From: Nematostella vectensis
Lineage: Eukaryota; Cnidaria; Anthozoa; Actiniaria; Edwardsiidae
DNA: 64,000 nt
Assembly: GCF_932526225.1 (NCBI RefSeq)
Contig: NC_064039.1
Location: 3,485,001-3,549,000, forward strand
Reading direction: 5' to 3'
Of the stretch, positions 46,001 through 57,190 are shown piece by piece (positions within the stretch are counted from its first letter, which is position 1; each line of letters starts with the position of its first letter). The notes beneath the pieces are model-generated. The model did not search any database. It worked only from the letters and a program-made list of their open reading frames with translations, and was not told the origin of the DNA. Both the position numbers and the translations under genes were made by a program.

Positions 46001-49000
46001 CATGCTACCGGCTTGTGCACAGGACATGATGATGATCACTTGATATTGAGGGCGCTTACAGAATCTGATGGTAAGGCAATTAGATTACTGGAGATCATGC
46101 TACCGGCTTGTGCACAGGACTTTTATTCAGCATTTTTACCTGTAGTAAGGTATGCATATTGTTATTAAAAACTAAATGCATAGACAGTATTTGCTAAAGG
46201 GGTGGATGTGTACAGCACAACAGATTTCACTGCTAAATAATGTGAAACCTGAGTGTTCTTTAACAAGATAATAGTGTGCATGTCTTCTGTAATTGTTGAG
46301 GAGTTTTGTATCATTAAGTCTCTTTCAGTTGAATGCTCAACTATTCAGTAGGGATAAGCCAAGCCAGACACTGTGTCATTTAGACATGTTGTTGGGTCCA
46401 TGTGTTGCAGGAAGATGTTGGATGGATGCTTTGGAGGTAGCACAGCGACAAGGTTATCACATTCAGAGGGACAGGAAAGGAATGTGAGTACAAGCCACTT
46501 GGTGTGCAAGGATGATGGTGATGGTGATGATGATGACAACTATGCAATAAAGGTGGTGGTGATGATGATGACAACTATGACAATAAAGGTGATGGTGATG
46601 ATGACGACAACTATGACAATAAAGGTGATGGTGATGATTATGATGACAACCATGACAATAAAGGTGATGGTGATGACAACTATGACAATAAAGGTGATGA
46701 TGATTATGATGACTATGACAATAAAGGTGATGGTGATGATTATGATGACAACTAAGACAATAAAGGTGATGGTGATGATTATGATGACAACTATGACAAT
46801 AAAGGTGATGGTGATGATGATGACAACTATGACAATAAAGGTGATGGTGATGATTATGATGACTATGACAACTATGTTGATGATGGTGATGATGACAATG
46901 ACAATAAAGATGATGATGATGATGCCTATGAAAGGTGATGATAATGTAAATGGTAATAAAGATGATTACTATAAAAGCTTTGGTGATGATGACTATGAAA
47001 ATGACAATAAAGGTGATGTTGACAACAGTGTTAATAGAGAACATATATAGAGAAGAGAGTAGATGTGAATGGTCTTGGATGATGTCTAATTTATATGCCA
47101 TTGCCTTGCACAGGGTGAGTGATTTGTATGGAAGTAAAGAAGATCGAGAGGATCGAGAGGAGCGTGAGGATGAGCCTACAGCACCAGGTAAATTTTTTTT
47201 CCATTTGATCCACTACAACTAAATCCACTCACATACTATCACGAATCTCGCGATTTGATTGGCTCCCGTAATCACTATCCATTGAGCCATAGATAGTGAG
47301 TTGCGAAAAAGTGGTGACAAAAACGGTTATTTATTACTGAGAATTATTGAAATCGTCATTTATTTGAAGGTAGTATGTGAGTTGATTCATACTATAACAG
47401 ACAACTCATTTTTTAGTCTAAGCGCCTCGTTGGCTACCTGTTGACTTATAGAAAACTCAAACTTGTAGTCTAATTGTTAAATAGTATGTGTATATATTAT
47501 ATTTAAACAGCTGACATTTGCTTTACGTCTTACAGATGGTGATGATGACAGTCTTAATGATGGCCTGGTAAGGGAAACATCTTTGTTGGTTTAGAAAAAT
47601 ATGTAATTAATCGCGAGACTGTATTCCACAGGAGAAGTCGGATTCTGAGAATGAAATGGATGAGACCATAGAGCCAGAAAAGGAGGAAGGTAGACCAGGT
47701 GCAGTATCTATTTGCACTTTTTTTTTACTCTTTATTCCATGTTTTACCTGAATAAAACTTTGGCATTTAGTAAGTAATGGTGAATACATATGCTATTCAC
47801 TGTAACCTCTCTATAACCATGATATTGCTTATGTAAACATGGGGTATTTTCACAGATGAGCCAGAAGAAGAAGAGCCATTTGAGGAGACACTCTACGTTC
47901 CTGACAAAGAGACAGAGTATTTTGGGGAGGTGAGTTTACGCCCTCTTGTTATTGTGGCATCTTGTAGCTATGTCATGGTTATTCAATTTTTTGTCGGGTT
48001 AGGCCATTTCATTACAATGTGTCACATATTTCAATCAACATTCAAACCAAAAAAAAATTAGAAAAAAAAAAATTCTGTCCTGCCATTTCATGGGATTAAT
48101 TTTTGAAAACTACAAACACAAAATACCAGGTTATGTTTGTATGAATATTAAGTGGTGTTTTTTTTTTCTTTGTAGGCTGGTGAAGCAACTGAGGAAATTG
48201 AAGACGAGAACAAAAGTATTCTCTGGGCATTGCTTAAGCAGGTGATTTCAAATTAAACTTTGAGGAAAAATGGCTTAAAATCTGTTCTGTATTTGTTGTC
48301 CCAATAACTATCTAGTTGATAAAAAAAAACCTTATTACATGGGAATCCCAATAAATCGAACTTGGATAACTTGAAATCCTTGCTTACTTTAAATTAGAAG
48401 ACAATTTTTTTGTAATCTCTACACATATGATTTAAACTTCCTGCTACTTTGAACTGTTTTATATCTCCTTTGAGAGCTTGAGCTACCAAGTTCTACTGTT
48501 AAACAATATACTAGTTTACTCCCTCTTCTTTTCCATCACTTCTAAGTTTGTTTATTTGTGCTCTCTAATACTCCTGTTTGCTTGTATCAGGTCAAGCCTG
48601 GCATGGATCTCTCACGTGTCACTTTACCAACATTCATCCTGGAACCAAGATCGTTCCTAGACAAACTTTCTGATTTTTACTACCACACTGATATCCTGTC
48701 CAGGTATGACCAGGAATTACCTCTAAACATGCGTATTGCATTATTTTTTTTTACTACCACACGGATATCCTGTCCAGGTAGGACCAGGAATTAGCCCTAA
48801 ACATGCGTATTGCATTATTTTTTTACTACCACACGAATATCCTGTCCAGGTAGGACCAGGAATTACCCCTAAACATGCGTATTGCATTATTTTTGTTCAA
48901 TGCGTCAGGTGTATAGTGTAGTACAGAGTTTACCTACTGAAATAAAATGGCATCAGGGCTTGGCTTGTCATTGTTTTGAGCTTCTGGTTAACAATGCAGA

Positions 49001-52000
49001 ACTGGGCAACCAAAACTGTTTATCAGTTTCAACATCCTTATTTTGATAAATTCCGAACACATTGCTTTCACATAGCATTTTAACTGTTTATAATCAAGCA
49101 AGAGAAAAGTTTATCTTGACATTTAACACTCTTCCCACAGAGCTGCATGTGAGGAGAATCCGTACAGTCGCATGAAGGAGGTCATCAGATGGTATCTGTC
49201 TGGCTTCTACAAGAAACCTAAAGTAAGGGATCATTGAAACCCAGGGTGTGAGACCCTAGGTATGTGAAGAAATCCGTGGTTTGCACAAACCCAGGGTGTG
49301 AGACCCTAGGTATGTGAAGAAATCTGTGGTTTGCACAAACCCAGGGTGTGAGACCCTAGGTATGTGAAGAAATCCGTGGTTTGCACAAACCCAGGGTGTG
49401 AGACCCTAGGTATGTGAAGAAATCCGTGGTTTGCACAAACCCAGGGTGTGAGACCCTAGGTATGTGAAGAAATCCGTGGTTTGCACAAACCCAAGGTATA
49501 GGAGCCTTGGGTTTGTGCAAAACGAAGGCATTTCAGCAATAAAACCCTGGGATTAGGGAAAACCCAAAGTACTTGATAACCAAATGTCTCCCATGCAGCA
49601 TCACATCGATCATACGTACTACTTCAATTGTATACTCACGTCTCTATTTCTATTTAGGGCTTGAAGAAGCCATACAACCCAATCATTGGCGAGATGTTCC
49701 GTTGCTATTGGCAACACCCGCGGGGATCCCGCACCTTCTTCGTGTCGGAGCAGGTATCCCATCATCCCCCAGTGTCAGCGTTTTACGTGTCAAATCGCCA
49801 AGATGGGTTTGTCATCAATGGAGCGATTCTCGCCAAGTCCAAGTTTTACGGTGAGACGCGCTGTCACTTGCAAACTGTAAGAAACTCACTACACATGATA
49901 ACAGTCGTGACATGTCTTTAAATGTTTGGTCTGAAGACATTAAAGTGTCGTGAAAGGTTAGCGTAAGAAATCGTTTTATTCAGGGAGTATTCCTTCATAC
50001 AGTAATTCCTGGGCCTAATAACCTCTGTCTAATAAGGATGCCCCTCGTTATTAAATTTTGAATGTCATTATGTAGGAGAGCTCCTTCTTTAATAAAGAGT
50101 ACCCCTAGTTAGTAAGAACACGTTTGTCCGAGCGAACGGGCTTCCATTTTAGAAGTCTTGATTTCTTTCTCAAATGGTGATCAATGTCTATCGATTCCCT
50201 ATTTTCTTGCTCTGGGTGGCTCATAGAGCCCTTTTTATGATCGCTTGTTATTTTTGCAGGTAACTCTTCGTCAGCCATACTTGATGGGGCGGCTACCCTG
50301 GCACTGTTGAGGTTTGGGGAGGAATACACCATGACCATGCCTTACGCGCACTGCAAAGGTGAACTCCCTAGTAACAGACCTTTAGCACCATACCTTTCAC
50401 TACATAAGTCTAAGAACGATTCTGCAGCAACACTGCTTAAAGACGTCATTAATTGAAAGCAAGCCTCATTAAACAACATAATACTGTAAAGGACGACAGT
50501 GCAATGTCCAATTTACGTAGTGCGATCTCTTTGCCTAGCTAATGGCTGTGTGTCTATCGCAGGTATTCTTATCGGTACGCTCACCATGGAACTCGGTGGC
50601 ACGGTCACCATCAATTGCGAGAAGACCGGCTACAAGGCAGAGATAGAGTTTAAGCTGAAGGTATGAACCATCACACTAAAACCCCGCGATAACAGCAATG
50701 CTGCAGGGGTGGATCTAGCTTTTCGCTGAAGAGGGGCGTTCGGCTCAGTGACGGGGGGGAGGGGGAGGGGAATTTTTTTGGTTACATTTGGCTTTCTTGC
50801 AGCCCAAAGGGGGGTTTAACCCCCCCCCCCCCCCCCCCCCTAAACCCTCCCCTTAGATCCACTACTGCGCTGTTTGAAAGCCATGGTACCAGGTGCTGTT
50901 AAAAAGCTCGCTAACATTTATTTTGTGTGTGGTTAATCGAGCGTATCTGGCTGATGATGGCCCTGTTTGCTCGGGGCTTGACTCACCTCTTGTGCTTGAA
51001 AGTTACGAGTTTATATATGTTTTTTGCAGCCCTTTTGGAAGAAGAGCGGTGAGTCGAATTACATAGCGGGCAAGATCATCATGGGCAAAGAGACGTTGTG
51101 TAAAATCGAGGGCAAGTGGGTGAGTACTGCACACCGCACGCCTGATGCGAGAAAACGTTTGAAAAGGGACGATTGCCAGAGAATGGGATTCCTGTGAATT
51201 TGAGCGCGAAAGCAAGGCTTTGGTCGACCGACCTTACATCGCTTCTCTTTCACGCTCAAATTACACAGGATCTCAATTGTTTCGGCCCATTTCAAATAAA
51301 ACGATAAACGGGTTATCGCTTCAGAGTATACAGCTATAAAAACGGTCGAAGTTACAGTTCTGTGGTTACCTGTTCTCATGTTATGTTGTTGTCACTCTTC
51401 CCAATACTATTGCCTGCTATTGCTACTGTTGTTATTGTTATGCTACTATTAACCTCGGTGTTTTTCTTTTTACAGGATGGCGAGATTGTTATCACAGATC
51501 TGAAAGCCTCTAATGCCATTGTAAGTAATCTATGTCATAGATTTACCTTACCTTGCACGCTCGCATACTATTCCCATCGCTCATTACACAACAGCAAGCG
51601 AGAATTCCTCCACATTGAACCTAAGCAAACCTTTCCTCATCACAAAATAATGACACGACAGAAACTGCTCTGGCGAAGAGCAAATGCTCGAGAGATCAGC
51701 GAAACTATTCACACTCTGTTTACCAAGAGGTGTAAACCTTGTGTTTATTTCTTTTGCGGATATTTTCCTTTGAAGGACGAGGAACCCTTTCCAGACCTGT
51801 TCTGGGAACCGACGCCCGAAATTCGCTCTCAGCGACTCAAGCGTCATCTGGTTGACTACAGCACACAGGGCGAGTTCGAGTCAGAGAAGTGAGTACGGCT
51901 GTCACTGGGGATAGCCGTGATCAGAATTAGAATAATAGAATTAATATAATTAATGTAAGTAATGTGCGCCGCTTTAATTGTAACTCTTCAAAGTATGTTT

Positions 52001-54433
52001 TTACGTTATGTCGCCATTGCCATGGCCCTAACAAAAGGGAACTTAAGCAACGATGAAAGCAGAAAAAGGAGATTCAAAGAGCCAGTCGTGGAACCCACTT
52101 TGATACATTTTGGCTGTTTTCTCCCAAACTAAGAAGTCGAAACCAGACTAGAAAAGAGTGCAAAGCATGAAATCATTATTTTGGTCACCCTGTGCCCACC
52201 GTCGCCTATTGTTCCACGTCCTACTTCCTCTGTCAACTCCTACATTATGACGCTTGCCTGGTGCCGTGTCTAATGGAGACCACGTCACTTATCATCTCCA
52301 TTGTGACGCTTGCCTGGTGCCGTGTCTAATGGAGACCACGTCACTTATCATCTCCATTGTGACGCTTGCCTGGTGCCGTGTCTAATGGAGACCACGTCAC
52401 TTATCATCTCCATTGTGACGCTTGCCTGGTGCCGTGTCTAATGGAGACCACGTCACTTATCATCTCCTTCATTATGACGCTTGTCTGTTGCCGTGTAAAA
52501 TGGAGACTACCTCACTTATCATTTCCTTTATTGTGACGCTTGCCTGGTGCCGTGTCAAATGGAGACCACGTCACTTATCATCTCTTTCATTGTGACGCTT
52601 GCCTGGTGCCGCGTCAAATGGAGACCACGTCACTTTTCATCTCCTTCATTGTGACGCTTGTCTGAAGCCGCGTCTAATGAAGACCACGTCACTTTTCATC
52701 TCCTTTATTATTACGCTTGTCTGGTGCCGCGTCAAATCGAGACCACGTCACTTATAATCTCCTTCATTTTGACGCTTGCCTGGTGCCGTGTCAAATGGAG
52801 ACCACGTCACTTTTCATCTCCTTCATTGTGACGCTTGTCTTGTCCCGCGTCAAATGGAGAACACGTCACTTACCATCTACCTTCTTTCTTGCAGGTTGTG
52901 GATCGGCGTTAGCAACGCTATCAAAGCCGCTGACCAGGTAAGTTGAAGGGGGAACCACAACCTCGCCCCCAGGGTCTTCTGGGTAATATTTCGCCATATT
53001 GAAACTTACCCAAAAGACCCTGGGACGAGGTTTGGGGAATTCAAATGTAAAGACATTTCTGAACGATGGCAATTGGAATTATAGAAGCATTACACGCTAC
53101 GTTTTACACGCTACCTCAACGTAAACACTAAAAAGAGCCCATGTGATAAAGCAGATACGTTCCCTGGGTACTTTCACTGGGTTTGAACAAAACTTTTCTA
53201 TGAAGGAGAACGTTGCTTCCAGTTGTCCATATTTTTGTCGCGGTCGTAGGAGGGTGCCACAAGAGAGAAGTTCTCGCTGGAGGAGGCACAAAGGAAAGGC
53301 CATCGTGAACGCAAGGAGCAAGGCGTCGACTGGGTGCCCAGGCTCTTCGAGCGAGATCCGAGCGCTCCTGAAGCCATCAACCGCTGGGTCTACAAGTACA
53401 GAGAGTAAGTAGAACCTCTATATCTAGACCACATAGCACTCCTAAAACAATCCATCACAAGGTCAACAAGTGCAATAAAACCTCTATATGTAGATCGTGT
53501 AGCGTTCTGAAGCTATAAAGGCTACAAAAGTACAGAGAGTATGTATAGCCTCTATATCTAGACAACACAGCGCTCTGAATTTATCGATCGCTGGATCTAC
53601 AAAAGTACAGAGATTGAGTGGATCCTCTATATGTCGACCAGATAGCACTCCTGAAGCTATCCATCACTGGGTCTACAAGTTCTTGCCTGTTAAATGCTTG
53701 TGACACCTTATCTTTTGCCTCACTGACTCTTTCTGTTCTAAGCATGGGCCTGTTAAATACTTGACACCTTATCTTATATCTCACTGACTCTTTCTGTTCT
53801 AAGCATGGGCCTGTTAAATACTTGACACCTTATCTTATGCCTCACTGACTTTTTCTGTTCTAAGCATGGGCCTGTTAAATACTTGACACCTTATCTTATA
53901 TCTCACTGACTCATTCTGCCCTCAGCGTGCGCCCGTGGGATCCTCTGACAGACCTTGTGGAGTATGAGAACAGTGGAATCGTCAAGACGCGCTACCGCCT
54001 AAAGGCCCCGATGGTACGCGCCACAAGCGTGCTATGCGTCCAAACACCCGGCGTCAAGAAGGCGTCGTCCAAGCGAAAACGCCCCACCTCAGGGCGCTTT
54101 CGACTGGGCGTCCCTAAAGGGTCCCGCCGCGGCTCGCTAGAACGGTCAGGATGCTCCACTCCCGACCCCGAGCACTCGGACAGCGTGGAGGACGAATACG
54201 ATGACGTCAGCGTTCGTGATCTCGTGGACATCACCACTCTGGAGAAGACGGTGCAGCCCATCCGGGACTTGCAGAAGGAGTGCGTGCAACAGATGCGCGC
54301 AATACGGGGCGACCTGCGCCGCCATTACAACTCGCACCAGGACGAAATCGCCTCTCTGCAGTTCAAAGACTGGGCCCTTATTCTGCTCCTAGTTATTTTC
54401 CAATCCATCGTGCAGTGGTGGACCAAGAGCTAG
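37080..54433 (+). CDS. OSBPL8: Oxysterol-binding protein-related protein 5/8 (lipid exchanger)
   Basis: Spliced, about 904 aa. Exons: 37080-37181, 37338-37383 (or alternative first exon 38995-39076), 41144-41230, 43591-43673, 44305-44385, 45020-45121, 45325-45405, 45673-45880, 46411-46483, 47114-47187, 47536-47567, 47632-47698, 47856-47929, 48176-48241, 48591-48703, 49141-49222, 49658-49850, 50260-50358, 50563-50660, 51030-51119, 51476-51520, 51776-51888, 52895-52937, 53250-53404, 53926-54433. All are in frame. PH domain from KDPSVIILSSYLKIRG to GRCWMDALE; acidic linker; ORD starting KPGMDLSRVTLPTFILEPRS with the signature EQVSHHPPVSAFYVSN (paired His for PI4P) and MPYAHCKGIL; RPWDPLTDLVEYE; C-terminal anchor FKDWALILLLVIFQSIVQWW. 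The PH-linker-ORD-tail-anchor layout is that of ORP5/ORP8, which exchange phosphatidylserine for PI4P at ER-plasma membrane contacts. One pro-ortholog of vertebrate OSBPL5/OSBPL8 is likely. Confidence 0.93.
38995..39076 (+). CDS. OSBPL8: Alternative first exon of the ORP5/8 gene
   Basis: ATG at 38995 opens MAENDIVEETKWLSKKRTKK and ends FGRSFSL plus one base before GTGAGA. It finishes in phase 1, the same as the first pair of exons (37080-37181 plus 37338-37383), and so joins exon 41144. Both starts encode M-A-E-N, suggesting duplicated first exons with separate promoters and different N-termini ahead of the PH domain. Confidence 0.7.
43983..44151. mobile_element. MITE, CAGGGGCGGATC family, complete copy
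   Basis: CAGGGGCGGATCCAG at the left and CTAGATCCGCCCCTG at the right are near-perfect inverted ends. The insertion is flanked by the 5-bp direct repeat GTCTG (43978-43982 and 44152-44156). Located in an ORP intron. Confidence 0.85.
44465..44819. mobile_element. MITE, CATACCTGTCAAC family
   Basis: CATACCTGTCAACTCTCC at the left and GGAGGTTGACAGGTATG at the right are inverted ends. TCTCAAGATTTT pairs with a CTTGAGATTTTT-type sequence internally. TGTAC occurs on both sides (44460 and 44821). Same family as 4972-5153. Confidence 0.75.
44826..44870. mobile_element. Partial CAGGGGCGGATC element
   Basis: CAGGGGCGGATCCAGGATTT begins directly after the neighbouring MITE (its TGTAC flank at 44821-44825 overlaps the boundary). 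No matching right end was found before the next exon, so it is a truncated copy. Confidence 0.5.
45847..46131. repeat. 95-bp triplication across the PH exon donor
   Basis: CACTTGATATTGAGGGCGCT begins at 45847, 45942 and 46037, exactly 95 apart. The first copy contains the last coding bases of exon 45673-45880 and its GTAAGG donor. The two later copies carry the same exon end (GAATCTGATG) and the same donor, at about 45976 and 46071. Confidence 0.9.
46495..46960. repeat. GATGATGACAACTATGACAATAAAGG minisatellite
   Basis: Imperfect tandem units of about 36-45 bases built from GGTGATGGTGATGATTATGAT and GACAACTATGACAATAAA fill the intron between exons 46411 and 47114. They keep an open frame rich in Met/Thr/Val on the plus strand and His/Cys on the minus strand, which I treat as a by-product of the unit composition. 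Confidence 0.85.
48677..48893. repeat. About 73-bp triplication across an ORD exon donor
   Basis: TACTACCACAC followed by ATATCCTGTCCAGGTA occurs three times (TATCC at 48692, 48766 and 48838). The first copy is the real end of exon 48591-48703 with donor GTATGA. Copies two and three repeat the exon end and carry donor GTAGGA. Confidence 0.88.
49241..49515. repeat. 50-bp minisatellite, five full copies plus a diverged end
   Basis: CCAGGGTGTGAGACCCTAGG recurs at 49241, 49291, 49341, 49391 and 49441 with a strict 50-base period, followed by a changed copy at 49491 that forms a small hairpin (ACCCAAGG...CCTTGGGT). Intron after exon 49141-49222. Confidence 0.92.
50704..50867. mobile_element. MITE, CAGGGGCGGATC family, copy with poly-C
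   Basis: CAGGGGTGGATCTAG at the left and TTAGATCCACTACTG at the right. The interior has TTTCGCTGAAG, CAGTGACGGGGG and a 22-base C run, matching the inverted interior of the copy at 10341-10491. Confidence 0.75.
52235..52885. repeat. About 58-62-bp minisatellite abutting a splice acceptor
   Basis: Eleven imperfect units of TGACGCTTGCCTGGTGCCGT followed by GTCAAATGGAGACCACGTCACTTATCATCTCC. The last unit runs into CTTTCTTGCAG, the acceptor of ORP exon 52895-52937. Confidence 0.88.
53361..53690. repeat. About 70-bp repeats across an ORP exon donor, five diverged copies
   Basis: AGCGCTCCTGAAG-like starts occur at 53361, 53435, 53501, 53569 and 53644. Each is followed by an ATCCATCACTGGGTCTACAA-like stretch, a TACAGAGAGTAAGTA-like stretch and ACCTCTATATCTAGACC. 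The first copy is the real exon end (APEAINRWVYKYRE) and donor of exon 53250-53404. Confidence 0.8.
53701..53944. repeat. 61-bp repeat leading into the last ORP acceptor, four copies
   Basis: TGACACCTTATCTTATGCCT with CACTGACTCTTTCTGTTCTAAG occurs at 53701, 53762, 53823 and 53884. The fourth copy contains the functional acceptor CATTCTGCCCTCAG at 53925; the earlier copies have CTGTTCTAAG followed by CATGGGCCTG where the true exon has CGTGCGCCCG. Confidence 0.85.
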
Positions 54434-54825
54434 CTATGGCAACGGTAGCTCAGGATATGAAGTAGCTTTGGTTGCTAATGAAAGTTGTTGCTAGAAGTGT
54501 TGCCATGGTTAAATTGCCTGAGGATAGTTGTTAGCAAATTTGCTTTTTAGGAACACATGAATTTAGAGGGTATTTCTAAAACAAAAGGTATTACTATAAA
54601 ATTTACTTGATAAAGTTCTCTTTATCAAGCTCATAGATACAAATTTTAATTATATTATTCTAAAACAAAGATATATTTTACATATGGGAAGGTGTACGTT
54701 GATCGAATTATCACAGTTACCTAATTCTCTAAATTGCTAACAATGTGTTGACTACATGACTATCTTGGCTAGTGGACGTGACCAAGAGTGCAATCTACCT
54801 CTCTACGTCTGTCTGTTTTTAACGC
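54434..54825. other. 3' flank of the ORP gene
   Basis: AT-rich sequence after the stop codon at 54431-54433, presumably the 3' untranslated region. No perfect AATAAA was found before the minisatellite. Confidence 0.45.
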
Positions 54826-55505
54826 TTGTCGTACGGTTACAAGCGCGTGTCTTACCGTTACGAGCGCGTGTTGTACCGTTACGAGCGCGTGTCTTACCGT
54901 TACGAGCGCGTGTTGTACCGTTACGAGCGCGTGTCTTACCGTTACGAGCGCGTGTTGTACCGTTACGAGCGCGTGTCTTACCGTTACGAGTGCGTGTTGT
55001 ACCGTTACGAGCGCGTGTTGTACCGTTACGAGCGCGTGTCTTACCGTTACGAGCGCGTGTTGTACCGTTACGAGCGCGTGTCTTACCGTTACTAGCGCGT
55101 GTTGTACCGTTACGAGCGCGTGTCTTACCGTTACGAGCGCGTGTCTTACCGTTACGAGTGCCTGTTGTACCGTTACAAACGCGTGTCGTATATCGTTATG
55201 AACTCGTGCCGTACTGTTACGATTGCGTGTCGTACCGTTACGATCGCGTGCCCTACCTTACGAGCGCGTGTCCAAACGTTACTAGCGCGTGTCGTACCGT
55301 TAAGAGCGCGTGTCTTGCCGTTACGAGTGCGTGTTGTACCGTTACAAACGCGTGTCGTACCGTTATGAACTCGTGCCGTACCGTTACGATCACGTGTCGT
55401 ACCGTTACGATCGCGTGCCCTACCATTACAAGCGCGTGTTCAAACGTTACGAGCGCGTGCCGTACCGTTACGAGCGCGTGTCTTGCCGTTACGAGCGCGT
55501 TAGAC
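54826..55505. repeat. 21-bp minisatellite, about 32 units
   Basis: TTACGAGCGCGTGTTGTACCG alternates with a TCTTACCG variant. The 5' half is homogeneous; the 3' half is diverged (TTACGATCGCGTGCCCTACC). Because 21 is a multiple of three, long open frames appear in all three plus-strand frames (YRYERV, LPLRARV, VTSACCT). I see no start context, splice sites or homology that would make any of them a gene. Confidence 0.93.
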
Positions 55506-55707
55506 CTGCGAAGAGGACAGACTACCTATCCCCTTCTGCAGCATGTACGACCAGTGGATTATCATTGACCCCTCTATCGATTTTTAAGAGGAGTTACAAA
55601 TTAACACCCTTAAAATCAGTATTTCATGACTCTGAAGAAGTTTGTATGGATGTGTACGCCAACAAGGGGTCGCTTTTGCTTGATTCAGCCTCTGTTTAAC
55701 TCACGAC

Positions 55708-55949
55708 TTTAAGGGGCAGTCGCACCGGTAGCGGTATCTTTCAAGAATGCTACCGTCACCAATTCAGCACAGAGAAAAACTACTTGACACTATCTGAAAG
55801 CTGTTTGATTGTCTTCTTGTGAGTAAATTCGGCGCGATGCAAACGGATTTCACGTCTACATACTCTTTCAGCCGTCTTTTTCGCTCCCAAGAAATGACGA
55901 CTTCACGGTGTGTTTTCATTTTGAGACGAACGTGCGACTGCCCCTTTAA
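55708..55949. mobile_element. MITE with GGGGCAGTCGCAC ends
   Basis: TTTAAGGGGCAGTCGCAC at the left and GTGCGACTGCCCCTTTAA at the right are perfect 18-bp inverted ends, possibly including TTTAA/TTAA target bases. Confidence 0.8.
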
Positions 55950-56476
55950 TCGCGATACTAAACCACATTCTCATTTTCCAACTCACCCAAAGCAACGAAA
56001 AGAAGTATTTATTGACTTTTATCTAAATGCAATGGATTTGTCGAATTTTCTTATTATAGAATAGCAGTAGGTTAAATGGTAGTAGAGATTTAGATTTTTA
56101 TCGGGCCAAATGAATTATAAAACAAAATTGAATGTGTACAGGTTTTAGTGAATACTCGTGCCCAAGCCCAGCCATAATTTTCACTTTCACGGACAATCTG
56201 GTACATGGGCCATGTACCAAAGTATCCCCCGTCACTCCTAATCGTACTCAATGATACAACAGTAATTATTTGGGAAACACAAGGGATTCTTTTTGATCTC
56301 GGAAAATAAAGGATTTACTTATAACAAGTGAGATTTGAATTTAAACAACTCCCGCTTATTAGAACAATCGACAAACTGTTTAACGCCATTTACCACAAGA
56401 CTTGAACCCAGCCACCATTTTGACATCTCTGCAAAATATCAATTGTGAGAAAGCATCCATTTTCATTGGCTAATTT

Positions 56477-56601
56477 CAGTAGCGGATCCATGAGCTCGGG
56501 GGAGGGGGCGGGATTCAATGATCTTCCGTGGATTTCCTTACATTTCTTGCTACTTTAAGCCAATTATCTAAAAATAGGGGGGGCCCCTAGATCCGCCTCT
56601 G
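56477..56601. mobile_element. MITE, CAGGGGCGGATC family, short copy
   Basis: CAGTAGCGGATCC at the left and CTAGATCCGCCTCTG at the right, flanked by the 5-bp direct repeat AATTT (56472-56476 and 56602-56606). Its interior TTTCCTTACATTTCTTGCTA resembles that of the copy at 43983. Confidence 0.8.
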
Positions 56602-56822
56602 AATTTGCGGAAGCAATTGCCATATTTTGTATTTAGTTTGACAATTTCATCATACAATGTGTCTCCAATGTTGTATGAAAACTATAAAAAAGGTGCGCCT
56701 GAGTTGGGAAAAGTAAAGGTTTTTTTTTTTAATCGGCAAAAATTTTCGAGCTGCACAGAAGACTGCACAAAGCGCGGCAGGTAGAACTGAACAGTGGAAA
56801 TGTTTTGGATGTCTGTTGTGAC

Positions 56823-57190
56823 GCCTGGATTCTTGCTTGTGACTCGTCAGAGGACAATACACATTCCACCCTTATTTCTTGCTTGTGATTCGTCAGAGGA
56901 CCATACACATTCCACCCTTATTTCTTGCTTGTGACTCGTCAGAGGACCATACACATTCCACCCTTATTTCTTGCTTGTGACTCGTCAGAGGACCATACAC
57001 ATTCCACCCTTATTTCTTGCTTGTGATTCGTCAGAGGACATTCCACCCTTATTTCTTGCTTGTGATTCGTCAGAGGACAATACACATTCCACCCTTATTT
57101 CTTGCTTGTGACTCGTCAGAGGACCATACACATTCCACCATTATTTCTTGCTTGTGACTCGTCAGAGGACCATAAACATTCCACCATTAT
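56823..57190. repeat. 46-bp minisatellite
   Basis: About eight units of TTATTTCTTGCTTGTGACTC followed by GTCAGAGGACCATACACATTCCACCC. Confidence 0.9.

Noticed and set aside
46373-47050. 225-codon open frame rich in Met/Thr/Val/Ile
   Set aside because: It is produced by a minisatellite in an intron of the ORP gene; the codons match no protein-like sequence, and the opposite strand is equally open.
49241-49515. Evenly spaced 50-bp repeats, considered as a CRISPR-like array
   Set aside because: The units are contiguous with no variable spacers, and the context is an intron of an animal gene, so this is a minisatellite.
54756-55699. Long open frames with RARVLPL or YRYERV repeats
   Set aside because: A 21-bp minisatellite keeps all three frames open; there is no start context, splice structure or recognisable domain.
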